A model generated the notes under the pieces. It had not been told where the DNA came from, searched no databases, and saw only the letters and a list, made by a program, of their open reading frames with translations. Positions 7,683 through 14,793 of a DNA stretch of 24,164 nt are shown here, one piece after another. Location: the NCBI GenBank assembly GCA_964580435.1, contig CAZOKP010000037.1, positions 1-24,164 on the forward strand. Direction: 5' to 3'. Position 1 is the stretch's first letter. Each line of letters starts with the position of its first letter. Position numbers and translations under genes: made by a program. This stretch comes from CAZKEW01 sp964580435. GTDB taxonomy: Bacteria > Acidobacteriota > Aminicenantia > Aminicenantales > UBA8522.

Positions 7683-9230
7683 ATGAGCATCAAGAAGAAA
7701 TTGGATGACCTGAGAGAAAAAAACAGGCTGGCGGAGGCAGGAGGGGGTGCCGAGAGGATCCATAAACAGCACCAGTCCGGCAAGCTGACGGCGAGAGAGA
7801 GAATCAGCCTGCTTCTGGACGAAGGGTCTTTTCATGAGATGGATAAACTTGTCGTTCATCAGAGCCACGATTTCGGGATGGAGAAGAAGCGAATTTCCGG
7901 AGACGGGGTTGTCTCCGGCTATGGTCGGATAGACGGCCGGCAGGTTTTCGTCTTTGCCCAGGATTTTACCGTTTTCGGCGGCTCCCTCAGTGGCGCGAAC
8001 GCCGCTAAGATCGTGAAGATCATGGACTTGGCCATGAGAATCGGCGTGCCCATCATTGGACTCAATGACTCCGGAGGGGCGCGGATTCAGGAAGGCGTAG
8101 CCAGCCTGGGCGGCTATGCGGACATCTTTCTGAGAAATGTCCTGGCTTCCGGTGTCATCCCCCAGATTTCGGCCATCATGGGTCCGTGCGCCGGAGGAGC
8201 GGTGTATTCGCCCGCGATTACGGATTTTATCATCATGACCAAGGAAGTTAGCAATATGTTCATCACCGGGCCTGATGTGATCAAGGCTGTAACCCACGAA
8301 GAGGTCACGATGGAAGAATTAGGCGGCGCCGAAACGCACAACGCCTTAAGCGGGGTCGCGCATTTCGCCGCCGAAAATGAGCAGCTCGCTTTGGCCCTTA
8401 TCCGGGAGCTCCTTTCCTACATTCCCAATAACAATATGGAGGACCCGCCTGATAAAAAAACTTCCGACCCTTGGGACAGGGCCAGCGAGGAGGTCAATTT
8501 TTTGGTGCCGGACGACCCATATCAGCCGTATGACATCCGCAAGGTCATCAAAGAAGTTTTAGACGACAATTACTTTTTTGAGGTCCAGGCAGAATACGCC
8601 AAGAACATTGTTATCGGATTCGGCCGGCTGGAAGCGAAATCCGTCGGCATTGTGGCCAATCAACCCGACCATCTCGCCGGCGCCCTGGATATCAACGCCT
8701 CCGATAAAGGGGCCCGCTTTGTGCGCTTCTGCGACGCCTTTAATATCCCCCTGATCACATTTGAAGACGTCCCAGGGTTCCTGCCCGGGGTGGCCCAGGA
8801 ACACGGAGGCATCATCCGTCATGGAGCCAAGCTCCTCTACGCTTTTGCCGAGGCGACGGTGCCCAAGATCACCGTCATTACGCGGAAAGCCTATGGCGGC
8901 GCATACTGTGTTATGGCCTCAAAGCATATTCGAGCGGATATCAACTATGCCTACCCAACAGCCGAGATAGCTGTTATGGGCCCCGAAGGGGCAGTGAATA
9001 TCGTCTATAAGCGTGAGTGGAACGGGAAAGCAGACTCCGCCGTCCGGGAAGACAAGATCGCTGAATTCAGGGAGAAATTTGCCAACCCCTATATCGCTTC
9101 CGAAAAAGGATATATCGATGAGGTCATAGAGCCGCGGCTGACCAGGCCGAAGCTGATCGCCGCCTTAAGAATGCTGGAGAACAAGCGGGACAAGAATCCT
9201 CCCAAAAAGCATGGAAATATTCCTCTTTGA
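7683..9230 (+). CDS. Acyl-CoA carboxylase carboxyltransferase subunit (PccB/MmdA type)
   Basis: The 515 residues cover both halves of a biotin-dependent carboxyltransferase of the crotonase fold. The N-half has DSGGARIQEG at about 129-138 and GPCAGGAVYSPA at about 167-178; the C-half has FEDVPGFLPG, a GGIIRHGAKLLYA segment, and RKAYGGAYCVM near residue 400. These glycine-rich loops form the two oxyanion holes. The full-length fused form, rather than separate AccA and AccD, is typical of propionyl-CoA carboxylase beta subunits and methylmalonyl-CoA decarboxylase alpha subunits. A biotin carboxylase and a biotin carrier follow at once, and no membrane sodium-pump subunit is present, so an ATP-driven carboxylase, probably on propionyl-CoA, is the better reading. 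Substrate choice is inferred. Confidence 0.92.
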   Translation: MSIKKKLDDLREKNRLAEAGGGAERIHKQHQSGKLTARERISLLLDEGSFHEMDKLVVHQSHDFGMEKKRISGDGVVSGYGRIDGRQVFVFAQDFTVFGGSLSGANAAKIVKIMDLAMRIGVPIIGLNDSGGARIQEGVASLGGYADIFLRNVLASGVIPQISAIMGPCAGGAVYSPAITDFIIMTKEVSNMFITGPDVIKAVTHEEVTMEELGGAETHNALSGVAHFAAENEQLALALIRELLSYIPNNNMEDPPDKKTSDPWDRASEEVNFLVPDDPYQPYDIRKVIKEVLDDNYFFEVQAEYAKNIVIGFGRLEAKSVGIVANQPDHLAGALDINASDKGARFVRFCDAFNIPLITFEDVPGFLPGVAQEHGGIIRHGAKLLYAFAEATVPKITVITRKAYGGAYCVMASKHIRADINYAYPTAEIAVMGPEGAVNIVYKREWNGKADSAVREDKIAEFREKFANPYIASEKGYIDEVIEPRLTRPKLIAALRMLENKRDKNPPKKHGNIPL

Positions 9231-9262
9231 ATGAGGTCCAGCCGGCGGGAGACGTAAGTCGA

Positions 9263-10765
9263 ATGTTTAGAAAGATTTTGATCGCCAACCGGGGAGAAAT
9301 CGCCGTCCGGGTCATCCGCGCCTGCAGGGAGGCGGGCGTCATTCCGGTCGCCGTCTATTCGGATGCCGATCGAAAGGCCCTTCACGTCAGGCTGGCCGAA
9401 GAGGCCTACTACATCGGCGAAGCCAAGCCATTAGAGAGCTATCTCCACGTCGAGAAAATAATCAGCGCAGCCAAATCGTGCGGAGCCGAGGCCATTCATC
9501 CCGGATACGGCTTCTTGGCCGAAAACCCCAGGCTGGTCAAGAGGTGCGAGGAGGAAGGCATCATTTTTATCGGTCCGCCATCGGAGCCCATGAAGATCAT
9601 GGGCGAGAAAACCTCTTCCAGGAAGAAGATGTACGAGGCCGGAGTGCCCATCATTCCCGGGACGCTGGAATCCATTATGGACGAAAGAGAGCTCAAGAAG
9701 AAGGCCCGGGAGATCGGTTTTCCTCTCCTTCTCAAAGCCTCGCTGGGCGGCGGAGGCAAGGGGCTGAGGCTCGTGAAAAAGCAGGAAGACCTGGTCTCTT
9801 GTTTCAAGCTGGCACAGTCAGAGGCCCTTTCGAGCTTTGCCGACCCGGCCGTTTATGTGGAGAAATATATCGACGAACCACACCATATCGAGATCCAGAT
9901 CGTGGCCGATAACTTTGGGAACGTGGTCTATTTGGGGGAGAGAGAATGCTCCATGCAGCGTCGCTATCAAAAGGTCTTGGAGGAGACGCCATCCCCATTT
10001 CTTGATGATCAGACGCGACAAGCGATGGGACAGGTGGCCGTCAAGGCGGCCTCGAGCATCGGTTACAGGAATGCCGGCACCGTCGAGTTTATTGTCGATA
10101 AAGACAGGAAGTTCTATTTTCTGGAAATGAATGCCCGCCTTCAAGTGGAGCATCCGATCACGGAGATGGTGACGGGAGTGGACCTGGTCAAATGCCAGCT
10201 GGAGATCGCTGCGGGGAACCCGCTTTCCTTCCGCCAGGAGGACATCAAGCCCCAGGGCCATGCCATGGAATGCCGGATCATGGCCGAAGACCCGTTCAAT
10301 GACTTTATGCCCTCCCCGGGGAAAATTGTTTATCTTCATACTCCGGCGGGATTGGGCGTCCGCGATGACAGTGGCATCTATGAAGGGTATGAAGTGCCCC
10401 TGGATTATGACCCTCTTCTTTCGAAGCTCATCACCTGGGGAAAGACAAGAGAAGAGACGATCCGCCGCATGTTGAGGGCCTTGGCCGAATATCAGGTCTA
10501 CGGGATAAAAACCACGATTCCCTTTTTCCAGAAAATCCTCCTCCATCCTAAGTTCTTGGCCGGCCAATATAACACCCACTTCATCTCGGAACTGGAAAAA
10601 GAACAAGACCAAGAAGATCCGGCAGAGGCTGTCGCCGCCGTAATCGCCGCCGGAATTAAGAGCTACCGAGACGCCAGGGGAGAAGCCAGCGCTTCTTCGG
10701 GCAGGACGAAAGAGAACCCGTGGAAAACGCAGGGCAGGATCCAGAGTTTATCCAACAGGCTCTAA
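9263..10765 (+). CDS. Biotin carboxylase subunit of acyl-CoA carboxylase
   Basis: This ATP-grasp enzyme carboxylates biotin with bicarbonate and ATP. The classic start FRKILIANRGEIAVRVIRAC leads into AEAIHPGYGFLAEN. ATP-grasp elements are the glycine loop GGGGKG at about 162-167, ERECSMQRRYQKVLEE at about 226-241, and EMNARLQVEHPITE at about 288-301. The core ends near residue 450; about 50 further residues are charged and low in complexity and probably form a linker toward the carrier. An in-frame TTG at 9227 overlaps the previous stop, but the ATG at 9263, with GGGAG upstream and the conserved family N terminus right after it, is preferred. The carrier domain is on the next gene rather than fused, unlike PccA of animals. 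Confidence 0.94.
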   Translation: MFRKILIANRGEIAVRVIRACREAGVIPVAVYSDADRKALHVRLAEEAYYIGEAKPLESYLHVEKIISAAKSCGAEAIHPGYGFLAENPRLVKRCEEEGIIFIGPPSEPMKIMGEKTSSRKKMYEAGVPIIPGTLESIMDERELKKKAREIGFPLLLKASLGGGGKGLRLVKKQEDLVSCFKLAQSEALSSFADPAVYVEKYIDEPHHIEIQIVADNFGNVVYLGERECSMQRRYQKVLEETPSPFLDDQTRQAMGQVAVKAASSIGYRNAGTVEFIVDKDRKFYFLEMNARLQVEHPITEMVTGVDLVKCQLEIAAGNPLSFRQEDIKPQGHAMECRIMAEDPFNDFMPSPGKIVYLHTPAGLGVRDDSGIYEGYEVPLDYDPLLSKLITWGKTREETIRRMLRALAEYQVYGIKTTIPFFQKILLHPKFLAGQYNTHFISELEKEQDQEDPAEAVAAVIAAGIKSYRDARGEASASSGRTKENPWKTQGRIQSLSNRL

Positions 10766-10766
10766 G

Positions 10767-11258
10767 ATGAATTTTTCTTTTTGGCGGGGGCAGAAAGAGT
10801 TCAAGGTCAGCCTTGAAGAGAAGGGGAGGAGCATTTTCTGTATTGCCGTTGACGAAAAACGTTTTGACGTGTCCGTGGAATTTATCGGCCAAGAAGAACT
10901 GCTCTTGAATGTCGACGGCAAGATTTTTAACGTCACCGTTAATTCCAACTCGCTTTCCCATTCGGTCTTCGTCAACGGCCGCCTTTTCAGGGTCGAGAAG
11001 AGGTCGGCCTTGAAGATTCTGAAGGAGGAGAAGGCGAGGCTGGGGAAAAAAGATATCAAGATCACGATGCCGGGCAGAGTGGTTCAGGTTCTGGCGGCCG
11101 AAGGAGACGACGTCCACGAGGGACAGGCGGTCTTGGTCCTTGAGGCCATGAAGATGCAGAACGAGATCAAGTCCCCTCAGGTCGGCAGGATCGTCAGAAT
11201 GAATTTCAGGCCCGGAGATTATGTGGAGGCCGGGTCCATCCTCTTCTCTGTCGAATAA
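10767..11258 (+). CDS. Biotin carboxyl carrier protein with BT-like N-terminal region
   Basis: This 163-residue protein ends in a biotinyl/lipoyl domain (about 95-163). EAMKM at about 126-130 carries the biotinylated Lys129, preceded by MPGRVVQVLAAEGD and followed by the mirrored GRIVRMNFRPGDYVEAG half. The N-terminal ~80 residues are predicted to be mostly beta strand, with repeats of short hydrophobic strands (LLLNVDGKIFNVTV, VFVNGRLFRV), and resemble the BT domain that holds the carboxylase together in propionyl-CoA carboxylase alpha chains. The gene starts one base after the biotin carboxylase stop. Together with the two genes upstream it makes a complete three-polypeptide carboxylase. 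Confidence 0.92.
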   Translation: MNFSFWRGQKEFKVSLEEKGRSIFCIAVDEKRFDVSVEFIGQEELLLNVDGKIFNVTVNSNSLSHSVFVNGRLFRVEKRSALKILKEEKARLGKKDIKITMPGRVVQVLAAEGDDVHEGQAVLVLEAMKMQNEIKSPQVGRIVRMNFRPGDYVEAGSILFSVE

Positions 11259-11341
11259 CTCCACTTCACCCCATTAATATCCCTCCCCTGATGCGAGACC
11301 AGGCGCCTCTCTAAATCTGTAATAGCGGGGCAGCTCTAAAA

Positions 11342-11370
11342 TTTATTTTTTGAGCCAATAGTGTTATATT
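11342..11370 (+). promoter_or_regulatory. Weak promoter candidate for the tamB-omp85 operon
   Basis: The 124 bases between the carrier gene and tamB become AT-rich at the end. TATATT (11365-11370) is a fair -10 element, while TTTATT 17 bases upstream is a poor -35. The start would fall about 5 bases before the tamB ATG. No ribosome-binding site is clear there. No convincing terminator hairpin is seen for the upstream operon. Confidence 0.3.
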
Positions 11371-11382
11371 TAATCTTGCGCC

Positions 11383-14300
11383 ATGACCAAAAGAAGGCTT
11401 GTCTCTCTCATCGCCTTTGTCGTTCTTGTAGGGATCCTGCTTGGCGGTGGTATTTATGTTCGGAACGTCATCCTGCGCCAGGTGAGCAAAAGAATCCAGT
11501 CTTATGTCAATTACTCAGGTATCCACCTCCGCGTTTTTCCTCCGGCTATCGTTCTTGATGATATCCGAACCGTTTCTCCGTCCCCCTTATTCTCGGCCAA
11601 ACGGGTTGCCGTCGAACTGCCTTTTGACTCTCTATTCAAGAGTGACAAACCTCTTGTTGTTTTCATCGACCAGCCGATTGTAAGAGTTTCAGCCGGCCGA
11701 GAAGAGGCCAAGGGAAAAACCAAATCAAAGGCGTCCTTCAGCCTCCCTTTTGCTCTGGCGAAAGTCAAGGTCAAAGACGGGCAGTTCTATTACCAGGGTA
11801 CTAAGACCGGCTACCAGGCGACCGGCATCAGGGCCATTTTCGAGCAGAAGGGAGAGACGCACTCTTTGCGCGCAGATGTGGAAAGGAGCTCCCTTTTGCT
11901 CGAGCCCGGAAGAAAACCTTTTGAGGGGAAAATAAGCCTTCTGCTGGAAAGCATAGGGAATCTGGTCCAGGTGAAAAGATTCAGTATTTCCGGCCCTGAG
12001 ATCATCATCAAGGCCAAAGGAACCATGACCAACCTGACCAATCCGGAAGGAACGCTTCAGGTTTCCTATAAGGCGGAGATGGATGCTCTTGCCGGCATTC
12101 TTAGGATTCCTTTCTCCTGGACGGGGAGAACCCAAGGAGAAGGAGAGTTCACCAGAATTCAAAAAGAGATCCTTTATAAGACCAGCTTTGACAGCGACAA
12201 CCTTACGTTCAACAAGATCCCTTGGCAAAAAGTCAGAGGCCAGGTGGAGTATTCCCCGAAAAGGGGCGTCAAAGTGGACTTGAACGTTCTCCACCCGTCA
12301 GGCTCAGCGGAATTCATCCGGATCGGATATGGGGCTGGAAAGGTCAGGGGCGAACTTCAGGGGTTTCGCCTCGACCCGATTCTCTCTCAATTCTCCCTGC
12401 CGTGGCCGGTGCTTTCTCCAACCTGGGGAAATTTTTCCGTTGATGAGAAAGAGCTTGTGGCCGATTTTGAATTTAGAGACGACGCCTTTGTGGCGCTTCC
12501 CGACAGATATCCCTTTCGCGGTCCGGTCCATTTCACCTGGGACAAAAAAAAGCAGATTGCGTTCTCTTCTCCCCGGTTGAAAACGGCCTTCGGCGAGATC
12601 GAGCTTAACGGAAAAGTAGACATCGACCGCGCCTACGATATCTCCATTAAAGGGACGATCAGCGATGTCAAAAGCTCGCGGGAATTCACTCAGCTTGTGC
12701 TCCGGGAAACGTTGGACATCCCTGAGATCCGGGGCAGCGGCGCAGCTGACGTTTTGATCAGCGGCGACATCCATTCGCCCCGGGTGAAGATCGATTTTGA
12801 CCTTTCGCCCGCCGGCTACGATTTGTTTGACCTCAGTGCCGCCCAGGGCACGGTTGAGCTGGCCAACAAAACCGTTCGAGGGCTCTTCCTGGTCAACGAC
12901 CCCCAGATCAAAGGCGAGATCCAGCTTTTTTCGGAAAAAGAGAATCTCAATGCCAAGATTCAGTTGCCGGAAGGGTCCGTGCAAAAGATCCTCACCGGGT
13001 TGGACCTCAAAGTCCCCCTGACGGGGAGCGCTTCAGGGGATTTCGAGGTCAATTCCAAGGCCGGCCGTCTTGGGGTCAACGGAAGGTTTACGAGCCCCCT
13101 GATGAAATTAACCGGTTTTGACCTCAAGGACGTCACGGGGAAGCTGCGATGGGACGGGGACGTCCTTTCTTTTCCCGAACTTGCCTTCACTCTCTATGGA
13201 GGGAGGATCAAGGGCTCCTGCTGGCTGGGTTTCAAAACCCGGAATGTGGGAATCGACCTTGCCGGGGAAAAAGTCGCCCTTTCTCTTTTGACCCCGGCCC
13301 TGGACGGAAAGCTTGCCCTGAAGCTCAAGGGAAATGGGCTCATGGGCGGGGAGATCGCTTCGGGCGGTTTCGATATCAAAGGCCTGCAGTACAGTCCTTT
13401 TCAAACGGTGGATGCTCAAGGTGACCTCAGAGTCAGGCTTTCAGAGCAGGCCGTGGGCCTCAGCACCAAAGGGAACTTTCTTCCGGGCGAAAATGATTTC
13501 TCGGTCGACGCGAATATCCCGCTCTCCAGGAACGGACTTTCCCTCGATATCAAAGGAAGCTTCGGCAATCTCGATATTCTTCTGCCCTGGAAGGGCGCCA
13601 AGGGAAGACTGAACTATCTGGCGGAAGTCCGCGGGCCATCTTTTTCTCCCCAAGTCAACGGCGGAATTGATTTTCAGGGTTCGCTTATTCCCTTTCCCGA
13701 GTTTTCCCAGACCTTAACCGATTATTCCGGTTTTGTCATTATTAAGAATAACAAAGCCTCCCTGCGGTCCTTCAAAGGAAAGCTGGGTGGTGGGGACCTG
13801 CAGGGGAGCGGCGAAATAAATCTGGGCCCGGGAGGCCTGGAAAGCCTGAATATCAATATTGAAGGCAAGGACATGGTTCTTTCGCCCTTTGAAAGGACAA
13901 GGGCTTTGGCCGACGCGTCGCTGATACTGATAAAGGACCCCGGCCGGTTCATCCTGAACGGGGATTTCACCATTCATAGAATTTTATGGAGGAGGGAGAT
14001 CAGCGAGAGACTGGTCTTTTCCTCCAGCCCTTATCTTCAGGCGCAGCGGAGGCCGGGGTTCCTGGATAACCTGAACCTTAACATTCGTCTAAGGGCCGAC
14101 GACAATGTCTGGTTGGAAAATTCCCTGGGCCGGATGAGGGGGAGGTTTGACCTAACCCTCACGGGAAATGTCAAATCGCCCATCCTCTTGGGAGACATTG
14201 AGGCTCTTGGAGGAACCTTTAATTTTCAGGATAGAAAGTTTCAGGTTCTCCGGGGCCGGGTGAGCTTTTTTAACCCGTCTTCCGCCGAGCCCTATATTGA

Positions 14301-14793
14301 GTTCAAGGGAGAAACTTATGTTAAAGACTACCGCGTGACCTTCGCCGTCACCGGGCTGCCCGATAATCTCAAGCCTGAATTCTCCTCGTCCCCTCCCTTG
14401 CCTTCGGAGGACGTCCTTGCCCTTCTCTCTCTGGGGGAATCGTTCAAGAGGACCTACTCGACCGAGACAACCACACAACAGAGCTCGGCCTCTCTACTTT
14501 CCTTCAGCCTGATGGAAGCGGCCCAAAAAGGGGCCCAGACGATTTTCAGCCTGGACCGATTCAGGATAGACCCCTTTCTCATGGGTTCGTCCGCGGAGAT
14601 GACGGCCCGCTTGACGGTGGGGAAGAGGATTTCCAAAGACTTTTTTGTCTCGTATAGCACCAACCTGACCAGGACGAACATGGACCAGATCATCCGCCTG
14701 GAATGGGACCTGAGCAACGACCTTTCGTTAGTGGGCACGCGGAATGAGCTGGGAAGGATCAGCTTTGATCTTAAGATCCGCAAACGCTTCTGA
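11383..14793 (+). CDS. tamB: TamB-like translocation/assembly protein (DUF490)
   Basis: The 1136-residue product has one N-terminal membrane anchor (about residues 7-25, after MTKRR). A very long periplasmic region follows, made of repeated beta-strand pairs of the AsmA/TamB type (recurrent GKI.L, GELNG, GSG-D-type turns). The last ~240 residues match the conserved TamB C-terminal domain: ADDNVWLENSLGRMRG, GNVKSPILLGDIEALGGTF, YIEFKGETYVKDYRVTFAVTG and PLPSEDVLALLSLG. TamB-like proteins bridge inner and outer membranes, in partnership with an Omp85 protein, and are implicated in autotransporter assembly and in phospholipid transport to the outer membrane. The length is close to E. coli TamB (about 1260). 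The next gene is an Omp85 whose start overlaps this stop, supporting a physical partnership. The paralogue family also includes YhdP and AsmA-like proteins, but the C-terminal domain favours TamB. Confidence 0.9.
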   Translation: MTKRRLVSLIAFVVLVGILLGGGIYVRNVILRQVSKRIQSYVNYSGIHLRVFPPAIVLDDIRTVSPSPLFSAKRVAVELPFDSLFKSDKPLVVFIDQPIVRVSAGREEAKGKTKSKASFSLPFALAKVKVKDGQFYYQGTKTGYQATGIRAIFEQKGETHSLRADVERSSLLLEPGRKPFEGKISLLLESIGNLVQVKRFSISGPEIIIKAKGTMTNLTNPEGTLQVSYKAEMDALAGILRIPFSWTGRTQGEGEFTRIQKEILYKTSFDSDNLTFNKIPWQKVRGQVEYSPKRGVKVDLNVLHPSGSAEFIRIGYGAGKVRGELQGFRLDPILSQFSLPWPVLSPTWGNFSVDEKELVADFEFRDDAFVALPDRYPFRGPVHFTWDKKKQIAFSSPRLKTAFGEIELNGKVDIDRAYDISIKGTISDVKSSREFTQLVLRETLDIPEIRGSGAADVLISGDIHSPRVKIDFDLSPAGYDLFDLSAAQGTVELANKTVRGLFLVNDPQIKGEIQLFSEKENLNAKIQLPEGSVQKILTGLDLKVPLTGSASGDFEVNSKAGRLGVNGRFTSPLMKLTGFDLKDVTGKLRWDGDVLSFPELAFTLYGGRIKGSCWLGFKTRNVGIDLAGEKVALSLLTPALDGKLALKLKGNGLMGGEIASGGFDIKGLQYSPFQTVDAQGDLRVRLSEQAVGLSTKGNFLPGENDFSVDANIPLSRNGLSLDIKGSFGNLDILLPWKGAKGRLNYLAEVRGPSFSPQVNGGIDFQGSLIPFPEFSQTLTDYSGFVIIKNNKASLRSFKGKLGGGDLQGSGEINLGPGGLESLNINIEGKDMVLSPFERTRALADASLILIKDPGRFILNGDFTIHRILWRREISERLVFSSSPYLQAQRRPGFLDNLNLNIRLRADDNVWLENSLGRMRGRFDLTLTGNVKSPILLGDIEALGGTFNFQDRKFQVLRGRVSFFNPSSAEPYIEFKGETYVKDYRVTFAVTGLPDNLKPEFSSSPPLPSEDVLALLSLGESFKRTYSTETTTQQSSASLLSFSLMEAAQKGAQTIFSLDRFRIDPFLMGSSAEMTARLTVGKRISKDFFVSYSTNLTRTNMDQIIRLEWDLSNDLSLVGTRNELGRISFDLKIRKRF

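Noticed and set aside
7683..11258. Sodium-pumping decarboxylase (methylmalonyl-CoA or glutaconyl-CoA type)
   Set aside because: A biotin carboxylase is present and no membrane beta or gamma subunit is seen, which points to an ATP-driven carboxylase instead.
11293..11312. Possible terminator hairpin around GAGACCAGGCGCCTCTC after the carrier gene
   Set aside because: The outer four pairs match but the inner part does not continue as a stem, and no T run follows.
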